Notes: a model not told the origin generated them from the letters alone. Positions 10,391 through 22,743 are shown, counted from the first letter of the stretch. The stretch: DNA of 64,000 nucleotides from Heligmosomoides polygyrus polygyrus (GCA_947396885.1 OX377204.1:38525975-38589974), one strand, 5' to 3'. A program made the numbers and translations.

Positions 10391-11842
10391 TTAAACAACG
10401 CCTTTCGCTGACATCCGCTGGAAAAGCAGCGATCGACTGGATCTTCAAGATGTCAAATGAGGACTCCCAGCAACAGGTTCGTGAAAACGCCGTAAGAAGG
10501 AGATGAAGCTCTTCACGGATCCGTCGGACGGCAAGGACCCACTGGACAATTCTGACAATTGAGACGAACGGTGGAGTCGCTGGTGCCCACCAAAGCAGAT
10601 CAGCAATCAAAAGGTGGCAAGTGAAGAAACTCAAGAACTTTGGCCCAACTTGAAAGCTAATGCCGGAAAAGAACCACATGTTAGCAAATTAGGCATGAGT
10701 TTTGAGACAGAAAGACCCAAAAGTCATCGTAACGAGCAGCATTGAGCACAACAAAAAAGCAAGGTATGGGGAGCATTCAGTGTACATAGCAACGGGAGGT
10801 TACGTATTGTTAAACGATATGAGTAAACTGGAGAAAGTCATATTACGGCACGCAGAAAGTTAAAAACGTTAAGGCTTCCCAACCACGAGACATTTGTGGT
10901 GATTCTAGTCGGTGTACAAAAAAGGTATGAGCAATAGCAAGACGGCACTTCTTGTTATAAGTCACCGTGCAAACCCATCTTGACTTAAGAGCGCGGCTAG
11001 TTGTGGTAGGAGTGCAAGTGCCGACCACTCGTTGCTCTAGCTGATCTCTTCATGCTTTAAGGCTAGCAAAGCAAGTGTCGATAGTTAAGTGTTGGAGTAA
11101 CTACACACAAGTGCAGGAGAGCACAGAGCTGGGAAATATAAGGGAATTCGGGATGTGGAGCATACAGACATCCTCCCTGTGCGCACTGTCGGCCGATTTG
11201 GCCGAGAGCCCGAAAGTGACTACTTCTTCCCCTTATTTATTTATTTATTGCGAATGGACGCGCCACTTCTACAGACATAAGAACAGGTTAGGTATCAGAA
11301 ACTAAAATTGGAAATTCCTTGGAATTAACTGTGAAAATTGGAAAAGCACTTAAGAACAGAACAAACTGCTATAGCAACTGAAAAAATGAGACTACGCACC
11401 GGAGCGATTCAGCTAACAACAGACGTTCACAGGAAGGCTTAGGTGTTACTCAGGTGGCTGGATAGCACTGGGGAGCCGCTACTCGTACAGGCGCCAAACA
11501 CGCCGTACTGAACGTGGCTCTGGGTTTTCGGATATTAGGCATTCCCTGCCTCCTAACAACCCGGCAGCAGACCTGTCCAAGAATGACCACAATTTTCAGG
11601 ATTGTTTTGTTTTTGTTTATTTTTTTTGGGGGGGGGGGTGAATCTGTCAGTTTTTTGTTGATACAGCTGTTCTAAGTTGTTGAAAACCTCTTGCATATAA
11701 AAAACATAACTCATACTACAGCAACTCTCAGAAAATCTCTATCGCTGAACTCTGTAAATGCAGATTTATTTCACGACAGTCACTGCTTCCCTAATAGCAG
11801 ATTTCAGAGATTTGCAGGCTTAGTCATCTCATCCGCTTTCAG
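10391..11842. other. No supported gene
   Basis: Includes TTATTTATTTATTTATT at about 11234, which resembles the tail of a CR1-like element, and a G-rich run near 11627. No reliable frame. Confidence 0.4.
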
Positions 11843-12352
11843 TCACTCCCGAGGCTTGCTCTCATTCTGCAACTTCAGACGTGAGTTGTTAGACGTGAAG
11901 GCTACAAAAGGTGAGGTCCGCTCGAACCACTTCTGCCGCAACGTGAGGAATTCTGGACGACGCGCAGCAGAAGGGCATGAACAGCATGTGAAGAACGTCG
12001 CCGTTAGTGAGGCCACGAAGCGGGTGAAGACCACATGAACAGCGAGCACTAACGGAGCAGTGTTCACCTTCAGATAGATCATCAGCGAGTTGTCGATGGT
12101 GGCCATTCGGGCGGAATTCGTCGCGGAGTCGGCGAGTGGTGCAGGTCGTCGGGAGGCGACGGGCTCCATTGATCGTACAGTAGGGCAGCGCTGAATCAGC
12201 GGCGGCCACTCACGCCGCCACAACACGGCGGTCACTCGGCCGGCGCTGCTCCGGGGAGGCGCGCGGAACACCCCTCGCGGAAGGCCACACAGGGGCAGGA
12301 GGATGCCGGCAGCTCGGCCCAGCGACAGCGGCAGCTTCTGCCTCTGAATCAC
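11843..12352 (-). CDS. GC-rich open frames, possible exon (weak)
   Basis: Between 12150 and 12345 the DNA is markedly GC-rich compared with its surroundings, and two minus-strand frames stay open over long stretches. One contains MATIDNSLMIYLK followed by a hydrophobic run (VLAVHVVFTRFVASLTATFF). A donor-like GGC/GTGAGTGG lies near 12217. I could not build a phase-consistent model and recognise no family. Confidence 0.25.
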   Translation of the reverse strand: MIQRQKLPLSLGRAAGILLPLCGLPRGVFRAPPRSSAGRVTAVLWRREWPPLIQRCPTVRSMEPVASRRPAPLADSATNSARMATIDNSLMIYLKVNTAPLVLAVHVVFTRFVASLTATFFTCCSCPSAARRPEFLTLRQKWFERTSPFVAFTSNNSRLKLQNESKPRE

Positions 12353-13013
12353 TTCTAATGACCAAAGAGACTGGATGCCTCGAGAGCGTTCTATGCGGGA
12401 ATCTCACTAAGATCACATGGAATTTCGGCGCAGTGCGCGTTAGGGGGTGCACCGTCGTGCTGCAGACATTTCTTACTTCTTTTCCCAACAGTGGTTTTAT
12501 ATTCCAAAGATCTCTGGAGCTGGGGTGGACCACGGTAAGGAAAGCGCAACATGCTATCCTACCGTGAGCTGTACATCGAGGGAGTTCACTCTCATGAGAG
12601 AGTGCCCCCCCCCCCCCCGCCAACCCGCATAACGCCGAAATTTCCTTAATTTTTTGAATGTTTCTACCTGACATAGAAAGTGTAGATCCATAATTTCATT
12701 CACATGCCCAAAATAGGTGCCACAACCACGAGATCAAATCGAGCAACCCAGTCCGCAAGTGTACACTCTTCGGCATAAATGACGATCAGTTCAAATACAG
12801 AGTCACTCTTGAAAACAAGTAGATGGCAAATGGGTGGCGGAATATTACTATGCTCATCTGGTTGTCAGAAGAAGGCATGATTCATCTTATTGTCCAGGGT
12901 GAAGGAAAAACTGAAACCTCCGCTACTTTGCTGACAAGAGGAGTACTAGGAAGAGAAATTCGATTTCATTTCGAGCAACCGTCGGAGGGCTCCAGTACAG
13001 AACCTCGTAAAGA
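12353..13013. other. No supported gene
   Basis: Contains a CCCCCCCCCCCC run near 12606 and short frames only. Confidence 0.4.
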
Positions 13014-13262
13014 TTTGGAGCCAAGATTGGTATAGAATCTTCCTTATATTTGTTGTATTTGTATATGTTGTATTTGTACATTGTAATATATATATTTTTA
13101 TTTATATTTATATTTGATAGGTTTCGGTGTAACCGCCTTTTCAGAGCGTTTCCAGGAATCATTTCAAGTTCCAGAAGCTTTAAAAGTTGAGAGAATGAGA
13201 CGAAGTGTGAGGAAGGAACCCGACTGACCTTATTGAAAAACAGCCGAAACGCTGGTAAATCA
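13014..13262 (-). repeat. Degenerate Penelope terminal repeat
   Basis: Aligns in order with the PLE copy at about 50017-50220: GGAGCCAAGATTG, then GTTTCGGYGTAACCGCCTT, TCAGAGC, ATTTCAAGT, and CTTATTGAAAAACAGCC. An AT-rich TATATTT expansion separates the first two blocks. The hammerhead core is decayed here (CTGAAAA instead of CTGAAGA, minus strand about 13116-13146). Confidence 0.6.
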
Positions 13263-13800
13263 TGCTGGAGAAAGAAGCAGGCGAACGAAGTTCTCCCTTC
13301 GGGTCACTCCTCAACGGCCTTCTGGAACTGGAACCGTTCAATGGGAAAGGATATCTACGAGTCTCCAAAATGCTTACCAAATAAGAATTTGCACAGAACC
13401 TATGTAGTTATGGTCGTTGTTTAGCCGCAGTTCTCCTTTAAAACATCACTGGGACTTGTGAAATAGAGCGAGAGTGAAGGACATCCTTGATTCGCGCGAA
13501 ATCTGCCAACAGTTGTTAAATTTGTGTGAGTTTAGACAGGAACGATGATAAGTTTACTTTTGAGAACGATGTGAGCTAAACACTGATTCAATAATGAAAC
13601 TAACCCCCACGGAATCGTCGACAACTCTAATACTCATGCTTACAATGGCCTAAAGCGCAAGTCAAGGAACACTATGTACATACCTTCAAGGACATGTATT
13701 TTTTCTCGTTTTTATTTAGGCTCATAAGCTGGTTTCTAAGTAGTGATATCTCAATTTGAATAAGGTGGCTGTCTAAATCCTACATTATTTTTGGACCAGT
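13263..13800. other. No supported feature
   Basis: Short frames only; no repeat partner noted. Confidence 0.35.
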
Positions 13801-14170
13801 CTGATGAAACACGGTGGTTTGGGGAATGCGTCACGAGTTCTACTCCTTGGCAAGATCTCATTTGTCTTTATCTTTAGTAGCGATGATAGGTGCGTTGGGT
13901 TAAATCTGTACTCTCTCCATAGTAGAAGGATACAAAATGATCTGGTTACGGCTCTCAAAATTCTGAGTGGAAGAAGCCCACTCAAGCCTGATTGTTTCTT
14001 CAAATTTTTCTCATCTCAGTCTCGCGGCCCCACAAAAATTGGGCCCCCCGCTCTATACTTAAGGTCAGGTCTGCGCTCCAAAAAGCGGTCAAATTGTCGT
14101 TCCTTTGCTGGCGCCGTTGGTGCCCAAAGGCTGTTTACTCCTCACTCTAAAATCTTTCAAAAAATATTGA
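13801..14170 (+). pseudogene. CR1-like reverse-transcriptase C-terminal fragment
   Basis: The frame contains LNLYSLHSRRIQNDLVTALK and PDCFFKF, then a basic stretch (LRSKKRSNCRSF). In CR1/Jockey-type elements the region after the RT domain has L...R...DL...YK.l.g......FF..., followed by the WN.LP segment. That order fits. The ORF ends at 14183 and nothing upstream belongs to the element, so it is a 5'-truncated copy. Confidence 0.6.
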
Positions 14171-14964
14171 TTTGTGCTGGCTAGCCGATGAACAAGTGGG
14201 AATTTTATCCTTCCTATACAAGTATTCAATTCACTGGCCCAGAAGGAATGGGATTCTTGGTTAGCCTTGGCGGGAAACAAGAACACTTGATTCGGAATGT
14301 AGATCACCTGGCGCCTACTTCGAGACAGCGCTACCACGAGCGCAAGGTAGACAACGTGCAGTCTGAAAATTCAGTCGAAGTGGAATCTTCGTTGGCCAAT
14401 CAGAAACGCGTAGCCTGTATCTCTAATGAGCTCGATGAATAGAGGGACCCCTACACTCTATGAGGAATATCCTATTCAGTATACTCGCCTTTTTCAATAC
14501 TTACTGGACAATTCCTACCTTACAGGCAAGATAAGTACTGCAGGAGAGATACCAAATAAGTCCATAAATAGAAGGCTTTCATTGAAAAATGTCGAAAACT
14601 ACCCTCTCTTCCATTAATCAGCCGACAGACCAAAGGATAACGTTGCTGCTGTGTAATACAAAACCAATAACCGTACCAACTGAAGGCAGGTATGAAGAAG
14701 TCAGGTAATTATCGCCTAGAACGGCACCAAGGTTTTCCGTATTTTCGGCAAAGGTACTTTCCATCCTAGGCATCTAGGGAAGGGAAAATTTGGCATGAAA
14801 AATGTTCGAGAAATGGCAACTAGTAGTTAAACTCCTAAAACAAAGGTGTCCTCATGAAAGCGCTCTTAATGGCGGTCGCCTACAATTGTCGCTCGCTCGC
14901 TTTCATGCAGAGCCGGTGTTTCTCGACATTAACTTTAACATCTGACAGCGCCATCGAAGGAGGC
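14171..14964. other. No supported feature
   Basis: Short open frames only (14188-14617), without recognisable domains. Confidence 0.35.
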
Positions 14965-15075
14965 GCCGGCTGTGGCGTGCACTCAAGGTTGTTCGAGTCC
15001 CGCCCAGGCTATTCAAGCCTTCAACCTCTCCAATGTCTGTGAACTGGTATCAGACGGTCTGAAGAGGTGTCTGAA
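14965..15075 (+). repeat. Dispersed repeat, partial copy
   Basis: GCCGGCTGTGGCGTG, the TTCGAGTCCCGCC block and GAACTGGTATCAGAC match the 24590-24720 copy. The TTCGAGTCC block resembles a pol III B box, so the family may be tRNA-derived; this is only suggestive. Confidence 0.5.
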
Positions 15076-15335
15076 GTCTCACACTCTTTCATTACAAATG
15101 AAATCCTGTAACACCTGTCGTCCCGTTGATCATCGACTTGCTCGAGCGCACGCCAGCAGCGTCTCCATTCGTCCCTATCACGTGCCAGAGTGCTCCAATG
15201 ATCCTCCTCGCTCGAGGAACACAAAGAGCGTCGTATCGTTCGCTCAAGGCTCTCACGAAAAAGTCCGAAAGAGCGTTAGTGAGCGCCTTGGTGTTCCCTT
15301 GACATCCCGCGGAATCGAGTCGAATGGAATCCTAC
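15076..15335 (-). pseudogene. RTE 3'-terminal coding fragment
   Basis: The minus strand encodes the end of an RTE polyprotein, including HWSTLARDRDEWRRCWRALE and VDDQRDDRCYRIS. The same block ends the copies at 27375-28690 and 26645-26905. Upstream frames are broken. Confidence 0.65.
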
Positions 15336-15855
15336 TTAAGAGAACTTAAAAAGTAATGAGAATATATCGACCGAGTGTAACCCATTTATGTAGATTTTGT
15401 TCACGTTCTCGCTTTATTGTTTTGCAAGAAAACACCGTATAACAGTTGTTGGGTTTCAGAATCTTGACAAATATGTGGCGCTCACGAAAGGAAAACGTGA
15501 CATAGTTTTTCAGGTAGCAAATGAACGTCCATTCTGGGAGTGTGTAAGAGTAGAAATTCGTTCTGATGTTTGTGCGCTTTCATTCACATGCCAGGCACGC
15601 CGATGTGTCCTGATCAACACCATAAATTTTTTATTTCTTGTGGCCATCCTGCTGAGATGAGTGCCTTGAAGCCCACCCCTGTTCACCTTCTGGCTCTCGA
15701 TTGTACTGATATTTCGTCCAGACAATAAATCACAGAGGTCACCTGAAAGTTCAGTAATAGGCTACTGATAGTGTTGTTAGGAGGAGAGACGAAAAGACAG
15801 TTAAGCTTTTGAAAAGGTGTTTGCTTTAAAGGGCACAACGCCTTTTCTTCTATTA
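15336..15855. other. No supported gene
   Basis: Open frames at 15397-15725 on both strands overlap and show no domain. Confidence 0.35.
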
Positions 15856-15988
15856 TACAGGGTATCTCAAAAAATGTATACACTGCTTGAAAGGTGATAA
15901 CTTTGCTCACAGTTAAGGTGCTGAAGAAGGGTCATATGAAAGCTTAAGAATACAAAAATTTTCTGACATATGAACGCTATGGAATGTA

Positions 15989-17188
15989 TTAGGTTGGTGC
16001 ATAAGTTCTCGGACATTTGATCCCTCCTGAATTGAAAGCGCATTTTCCCGCCAAATTTCTCACACGTGTCAACGGGTAAACGATCGATCGATAGAGAAAG
16101 GAAAGGGCTACAAAACTGTTCCTAACATTTACTTCGGCGTTGTTAACGTCAGCTATTATGGCTAAGCAATTCATCCCAACTGAGACGCATATTCGGCACG
16201 TCATGTCATTCCTGCATCAATCTGCCCTCAATGCCAACGAATTGTATCGTCGCCTAAAAGATGTTTACAACGAGAGTGATCCTGCTTGGAGTACTGTGTA
16301 CTAGTAGCTCTCGAAGTTTGCAGTTGGTGAATTCTCCGTTGAAGATAATGAACGAGAAGGGCGCCCGATGACACTGGAATTGGATGGCCTCCGAAGTAGA
16401 GTGGAAGCGGACCCATACTAAACCACTCGCGAACTAACAAGCACTCTCGGTGTTAGTCGCTCAACAGTCGTTCGAGGATTGAAGTCAATTGGCAAGGTGC
16501 AAAAATTGGGTCGCTGGGTACCTCACGAATTGGGCTGGACAACCTTGTACCGGGGATGAGAAGAGGATACTCTACTCTACTTATCACCGGCGTGCACAGT
16601 GGGTTGACGCAACTGGAGAGGTAGAGGACGTTCTGAAACCCGATCTTCACGTGAAAAGGTGATGCTATGCATTTGGTGGAGCGTTCTTCGAATAGAATAC
16701 TGGGAGCTGCTGGACGAAGGGATAACAGTGACGAAAGAGGTTTGCGTCAACCAACTTAGGAAGTTGACGGCCCATCTTCAAACCACACGAGGAGAGCAAG
16801 TGAAGGTGTATTTTCAACGCGACAACGCTAGACCGCACATTGCTAGAGCGACGGCGGCTGAGTTGGCGGACTACGGATGGACCGTTCCACATCCACCTTA
16901 CTCACCAGATCTCGCTCCTTCTGATTATCATTTGTTTTCAAGCCTTCAACGCTATTTGGACGGCCAGCAATTTAGAAACCGAGAGGATGTCAAGGAGGCA
17001 CTGCTCACATTTTTCGAATCTCAACCGGCCACGTTTTGGAGAAAAGGCATCCATGACTTACCAGCACGTTGGCGAAAGACAATTGATGTAAAGGCTGGTC
17101 ACTTCAAATGATTTGATATTGTGGTTCGTATGTTGTGATAATAAATATTTCATGCCCCAAATATCCGAGAACTTATGCACCAACCTAA
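15989..17188 (+). mobile_element. mariner element 1
   Basis: The ends are TTAGGTTGGTGCATAAGTTC (15989) and its inverse (to 17188), matching over about 30 bp with one difference. TA flanks on both sides (15987-15988, 17189-17190). Length is 1200 bp, normal for mariner. It lies inside the CAGGGT-ended element, so it arrived later. Near-perfect ends suggest fairly recent insertion, yet the transposase frame is broken. Confidence 0.93.
16158..17111 (+). pseudogene. mariner transposase, broken
   Basis: Starts MAKQFIPTETHIRHVMSFL, as mariner transposases do, with the paired HTH region to about 16510. The DDE domain keeps DNARPH and YSPDLAPSDYHLF, with 34 residues from the first of these Asp to the last, the D34D spacing. 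A GDEK-like first-Asp motif is present near 16555. In-frame stops occur (for example at about 16302 and 16418) and frame changes lie between 16540 and 16660. The last 150 codons are open. Not functional as read. Confidence 0.9.
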
Positions 17189-17649
17189 TACTGTGCACTC
17201 GTCTTAAATTTTGCATTTACACACGATTAATTATGGTTCGCTTGAACAGTTGTTACACTTTCCTCACAAAGTGGCCGTTTTGATTGACTTGTGCTTATTT
17301 TACGGTTTAAACTTAAAAACGCACTATGGCTTGCAAAACATGTAGGGTATCCTAAAAAAATGCAGCTGCTGTTTGAAAGTTCTAATGTTGTTGCTAGTGA
17401 AGCTTTTGAAGATATTTGAGCCTCGTATAAAACCAAGGGGAAAGAGATTTCTCTAGAGTGCAAATGGGCATCGTGTCATTCCGACGCCTGAAACCTTGCG
17501 TTTCAGTCTCCATTAGTTATGCATCTGCTCAATGCTTGTTACAGTGTTACTACAAGGCCACATTAACTGTGATGTGCTTCTTTTAACGCTCAGAACTTGA
17601 CAACCGCGTAAAAGACGTGACATGTGAGTGTGTTGATTGCACAATTTAA

Positions 17650-17765
17650 TTGTGAGCCATTTCACAAAACGGATTCTGTGGAGTGATGAAGCAACATTCC
17701 GGCTTAATGGTTAGGTTAATCGGTATAATTTCAGCTACTGGATGACGAAGAACGTTAAAGGGAGC
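17650..17765 (+). pseudogene. IS630/Tc1-type transposase remnant
   Basis: The plus strand reads RILWSDEATFRLNG, a stop, then VNRYNFSYWMTKN. Many Tc1/mariner-superfamily transposases have W.SDE..F...G.VN..N.RYW around the first catalytic Asp (here in SDE). Only this piece is readable, so the enzyme is dead. Confidence 0.6.
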
Positions 17766-18304
17766 AAAGCACAGCTTAGTGTGGCCAAGTATTAACAAGA
17801 CTATAACAAGCATTCAGCAAATGCACAACTAATCAAGTCTGAAATGCAAGGTTTCTGGAGAGGCATGGCGCGATCTTAACTGTTTACACACCACAGATAT
17901 CTCGTTGCCATGTGCTTCCATGCGAATCTCAAACACCTTTGAAAATTTCGCTAGAAGCAATTTTAGAAGCCTTCAAACAGGACTTCACCTCTTTAGTATA
18001 CCCTGCATTTTCCGGAAGCCACAGTCCGTTTTAAAATTTTAAACCTTTAGAAAAGCGCCATTCAATCGAATCGACCACTTTGAGAAGGAATTATAACAGG
18101 CATTCAAGCGAAGCACAATCAATCGAGTGTAAAACGCAAAATTTCAGACGAGTGCATGGCGCAATCCATACCGCTCAAATGTCAGAAAAATTGTGTTTTC
18201 CTAAGCTTTCATATGAACTTTTAACTTCCTCGGTACCTTTACTGTTAGCAGGGTTATCACTTTTTACACAGTGTATACATTTTTGAGACACCCTGTATTC
18301 TTCA

Positions 18305-18710
18305 GCGTTAGTCCCGCTTCGTCGCGGGGTCCGCTCTTCTGGTGTCATGACACCACCTTTCCCGATCCTGCGCTTGATCAGGGTGGACGCCAGTTACTTT
18401 CATGTGCGTGTGTAATGTATCGGACCAACACTGCTTCAGGCGTGCTCTAGGTCGTTTTCCTGACACTTCCAAGGCCTACCTTGCGGACACTGCCTTCTTT
18501 CCCACGCAGAACGTGGCCGTACCATTGCCAGCGAGCTTCCCGCATCTTGTCCGCTATCGGCGCGACACCGAATTTCTTCTGAACGACATCGTTTCGAATG
18601 CGGTCCATGCGCGTGACTCCAGCCGTCCAGCGCAGCATCTTCGTCTCCATGACGCTGAGGCGCGTTTCAACTTCCTTGGTCATAGGCCAACACTCAGCAC
18701 CGCACATTAC
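18305..18710 (-). pseudogene. RTE copy D, C-terminal part
   Basis: The frame begins MCGAECWPMTKEVETRL at the high end and runs through MLRWTAGVTRMDRIRNDVVQ and WYGHVLRGKE, the standard RTE C-terminal region. It continues the reading of 22744-23170, from which it is separated by the CR1-like insertion; about ten codons are missing at the join. The 3' end abuts the CAGGGT-ended element at 18295. Confidence 0.8.
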
Positions 18711-18980
18711 TACTATTACTATTACTATTACTATTTATTACGCAGCATAAGGCACACGTCAGATCAACAAACTCAACAAAAACACTAGCAGAACAGATCC
18801 AAAAACAAGCAGAACGATCAAAATTTCTACGGGTTATTCAAAACTTAATAGCCGCTTCCCTGCTATTCGCCTACAGGCCGGGAGACAAGAAGGGCTTGGT
18901 GCAACTTCGAGTTTGAGCGATAGCTATTCGGACCCGGCCCTACATGTAAACATGTGCAGCCGAACACTTGACCGAGGAAC

Positions 18981-21651
18981 TCAAAACCTAATTTTCACCG
19001 AGCCGCCCCTAGTTCTGGATTCAAAAACATTAAAGAATTTGGACGAATCGACTTTCAGGATGCCAGATATTATTTTGAACACCATGCAAACATCATGAAA
19101 TTTCCGGCGCGATTCAAGTGTGTGTAGTTTGAGCACAGCATTCCTGGTACTCCAGGAAAGAACTCTGGAAAATGTGCACTTGCCCGAACGTATGTAGGTC
19201 TTTCTGGTGAAGTTATTTTGAATTTTTTCCAAGAGACGAATGTCTTTCTTTTTATGGGGCGAGAATACCGGGGTTCCACTTTCTACATTCGGTCTGACAT
19301 ATGTAGTATACGCCTTAATGAGCACCTTTTCTTCACAAGTAGAAAGGCCTTTAAAGATTTGGTATGAGCGAACCGAGGCCTTTTTGCACAGCTCTTTGTA
19401 ATGCTCTGTAAAGTCAAGCTTGTTATCATACCGAAAACCAAGATCCTTTACAGAACATACTTGCTTCAAAAGGCAATCTCCCAGAGTATAATTCCCTTGT
19501 AATTGAGAACCGCCTATCCTCATATACACAGTTTTTTCGGGAGCTAATGGCAAACTCCAAGTTTTAGACCAATCATAGACCTTATCCAAAGCTGACTGAA
19601 CCTTTGCCCTGTCATTGCCACTTTCTAGCACACGATATATCTTCAGATCAACAGCAAATTGCTTGCAAATTACTCCACACTCCTCTAAAACAGGAGGTAA
19701 ATCGGCAGAATAGAGAGTGAACAAAATAGGCGACAGTACGCCTCCTTGAGGAACACCGCTAACAGCAGGCTTGACTGACGAAAAACTTGAACCTATTCTT
19801 ACTTGAAAAGTTCTATCTGATAAAAATTCCTTCAACCAGCGAAGAATGACCGGGTGAATTCCAAATTGGGAAGTCTTTAGCAGAAGCTTGGAATGACTCA
19901 CTCTATCGAACGCCTTTGCAAAATCAAGATAAACAACGTCACATGACTTTTTCTCATCTAGATAATCACTCCAATCATTGAGGCTTTCCAGGAGATTTGT
20001 CGCGGTCGATCTTCCACTAACAAATCCATGTGATTTTGCGGTATGATTGAGTTCTTTTCCAGATGAGTCATTATGTGGGCTTTCAAGACCTTTTCAAAAA
20101 TTCTGCAAAAAAAACGATGTAATACTGACTGGTCTATAGTTGGCCACCAAGTTCGCAGGTTCTTTTTTCAAGAGGGGAGTAACAAACGAATGCTTCCATC
20201 TCAGTGGGACTTCAGAGAAAAATAGCGACTGGTTAAAAATATAAGCTAATGGTCCCGCAATAACATGAGCTATGTTCTTCACAAAAGTAGGAGGGATAAG
20301 GTCAGGAGTAAGAGAAAGGGAGGAAGGTAAATTTTTTAAATAGCCGATATATAAAGTGACCCCGTCGAAATTTGGAAAGGTAAGCATTGGAAAATCAACT
20401 GAGAATTGGAAGGAGGGAGGATCACCGTCATCAACAACGAAAACCTCACAGAACTTGTTTGCTAATAAATTAGCCTTGTCAACATCTGAAACAGCAACTT
20501 CGTTATCCAGTTCTAAAGAGGGAATCCTCACAGAAGGTTTCAGCTTTTTATTCAAGTACCTGAAAAAATTTTGTTGGCTTCCGGTGCTAATTATCCTTTT
20601 CTCCATGTTTCTGTTAAACTTTTCTAGGGAAATGTGAAGTCTCTTTGAATACCTACGGATTTTTTTCCAATCCTCTTCTGAGTTTAATACGCTAGCTAAT
20701 CTAAACAAACAGCTTCTGTGATCCACCATGTTTTGCAGATATCGTGGAAGGAATGACCGTGTAGCCCACACGCGTTTTAAAGGCACAAATAGAGCGACAG
20801 CATGACGTAGAATTGCCAAAAGCATTTCGTATTTTTCATTTATGCCTTTTGCAGATTCTAGTGAGTCTCTCCAAGCAACTGCTGAGAGATAATCGCAAAC
20901 GCTGCTATAATCACAGCCTGAGTAGTGTCTTCGATACAAGAACAGTGGTTCGGTAGTTCGGAACGAAAGTTCAAAGGCAAAACTATTGTGGTCGCTACTC
21001 CCTACCGGTGGCTTAACATGCACACTTGTAATTATTGTATCATCGTTAGACAGCAGTAGGTCTAAAATGACGCTTCCTCTCGTTGTTGCAGCAACATATT
21101 GCCTAGAACTGGCTGTTTAACATATCCATGAATGCGGACGGTGCTGGGGGAAGAAATTTGCAGAGTAAATTCCAATCTATTTCAGGATAATTGAAATCAC
21201 CCAAAAGTATTACAGGATGTTCGCACATAGCCAAATCACTAATAACCTTTACGAGCCGCTCGTTGAGAGTAACTGAACAGGAAGGCGTTCTATATACTGT
21301 AATGGTTCTAAACTTGGTACAATCGCTGTGGATATCAAGCGATAAAACCTCAAATCCATCTGGGAGTGACTCGGAGAAAACTTCGATGTAGTTGAATTTG
21401 TTCCTAATTAGTACTGCAACCCCACCACCTTGTCTCCTCGCCCTATCGCAACGAATCACATGGTAGTTGCTATTCATACAACGAAATAAGGATGAATTCA
21501 AGTGTGAGGAACTTAGCCACGTCTCAGTAAAGAAGTACAAATCATAACAGTCGCCTAGCACCAACTCAATATAGCGGGAATTTTTTGCAATCGACCTTAC
21601 ATTGGAATAAAACCATGAGACACAGCTACTATGAGAATCATAACCAGCCAT
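18981..21651 (-). pseudogene. CR1-like ORF2: endonuclease and reverse transcriptase
   Basis: 21651-21103 is an APE-type endonuclease with WFYSNVRSI, FFTETWLSS and ILLGDFNYPEIDW. 21023-20094 is the linker and RT start (ANYRPVSIT). 19901-18981 has GVPQGGVLSPILFTLY and the region after it. The catalytic motif usually read as (F/Y)ADD is QFAVDLKIY here, so one catalytic Asp is lost. Frame changes fall near 21100 and 20094. The rest is well preserved. Confidence 0.85.
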
Positions 21652-21655
21652 CAGT

Positions 21656-22381
21656 TTAAAGAGGGTTCAACAGAAGGAACGTTCGAGATATTCTCAGATT
21701 CTGCCTGACAACAGTGCGAAGCAGATTCAGCATAAGAAACACCTTGAGAGTTAGAAGAAACATGAGATTTCCTCTCACGTCTGCGTAGCCTCTCCTGTAC
21801 TGTTTGGGATTCCCGAAGGAATAGTCCCCTTCTAGGAAATGTTCGCAGCCATGAGGATCAAGCTTTTGGAAGAACGATGACGGCAAAACAACCTTTAGTA
21901 AACGCTTCCTACTTTGACTCGGCTTTCCTAACCTGTAAACCGCGACAGGGTGACATTCAATCTTCAAGTGATCAAGATTATTCAATACACTGTTAAAGTC
22001 ATAATTTCTACGATGACGCAGGGATAGGTGAGACAGTTCAGGCACATTGCCAATAATGACAGAACGAAGCCGTTCCTTCTCACAACAATCCGACTTGTTC
22101 AGGGGTTGCGCATCAGACTGAGAGAGCAACGAGGAGGTAGAACCACTTTTAGATTCTAATCTTCTAAGCTTTTCCTTTAGCATATCATTCTCTTTCCGAA
22201 GATCCGGAATGATCTTATTTTCTTGGAGGAGAATGGCGTTTTCCTTCATCAAGCAACTTAGCTGCACCGTAATCTGTGTGAATAACTTCTTGAGACACGT
22301 CGGAATTGACTGCGTTTCGTTGACCTCATCGATCGTCGCTAGGAGTTCACGTGGAAACACCGCATCGAGCTGGCCATCCAT
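21656..22381 (-). CDS. CR1-like ORF1 protein
   Basis: A 241-codon frame. Residues about 35-75 form a coiled-coil-like stretch (LMKENAILLQENKIIPDLRK), and residues about 105-180 hold an RRM-like fold signature (RSVIIGNVPEL and RLLKVVLPSSF). ORF1 proteins of CR1-type elements bind RNA and make the ribonucleoprotein. The frame is intact and ends 5 nt before the ORF2 frame. No zinc knuckle is visible. Confidence 0.7.
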   Translation of the reverse strand: MDGQLDAVFPRELLATIDEVNETQSIPTCLKKLFTQITVQLSCLMKENAILLQENKIIPDLRKENDMLKEKLRRLESKSGSTSSLLSQSDAQPLNKSDCCEKERLRSVIIGNVPELSHLSLRHRRNYDFNSVLNNLDHLKIECHPVAVYRLGKPSQSRKRLLKVVLPSSFFQKLDPHGCEHFLEGDYSFGNPKQYRRGYADVRGNLMFLLTLKVFLMLNLLRTVVRQNLRISRTFLLLNPL

Positions 22382-22743
22382 TTTAACCTCAAAAATACGC
22401 CCAAGGAACCGAGTACGCTAAGACGACCGAAAGCAACAGCACCTCTCAAAGTGGCTATTAGGAATGAACACCGGAATTTGTCCCCCTTGCCACTAGGAAC
22501 AACACAGAAATCTACCAGGAATCCGTCGACAGCTCCGCAGTGCTGGACACAGAGTCTTGCCCGTCCTCAGAATACCATAGAAGAGCCGAATACCAAAAGA
22601 TGACGATGGAAGACGACTCCGGTCGAAAATATAAGAGAATAGTTGAGAGGATCGATTAGGTGGGCACACAGCGAACGACCACCCGACCGCTCACGACGGG
22701 CGCAGTGAGGCGATGACATCGCTACTTCGGACAATTGCTCTTT

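Larger units (their letters stand above)
15858..18295 (+). mobile_element. Tc1/mariner-superfamily element, copy 1
   Basis: The left end CAGGGTATCTCAAAAAATGT (15858) and the inverted right end CAGGGTGTCTCAAAAATGTA (ending 18295) pair over roughly 90 bp with mismatches. TA flanks both sides (15856-15857, 18296-18297). A second copy lies at 31667-34436. A mariner inserted at 15989-17188. Without it the element is about 1.24 kb. TA duplication plus a SDEATF-type transposase remnant supports the IS630-Tc1-mariner group. Confidence 0.75.
18711..22743 (-). mobile_element. CR1-like non-LTR retrotransposon, nearly full length
   Basis: A minus-strand unit carries ORF1, an apurinic-type endonuclease and a reverse transcriptase in order. 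Its 3' end is a short-repeat tail of TAATAG units (18711-18735), typical of CR1/Jockey-type elements. It splits an RTE copy. The target region seems to have lost some 30 bp. Two catalytic-region changes and frameshifts show this copy is inactive. Confidence 0.85.

Noticed and set aside
11630..11640. G-quadruplex signal
   Set aside because: Isolated homopolymer runs here and elsewhere are slippage-prone and may be assembly noise.
11940..12040. GPCR-like TM2 string (LTNGDVLHMLFMPF) on the minus strand
   Set aside because: The adjoining transmembrane segments and conserved loop residues are absent and the neighbouring frame differs; likely chance.
12210..12674. 154-codon minus ORF
   Set aside because: Crosses a poly-C/G run and an abrupt GC change, with no domain and a start in repeat-like sequence.
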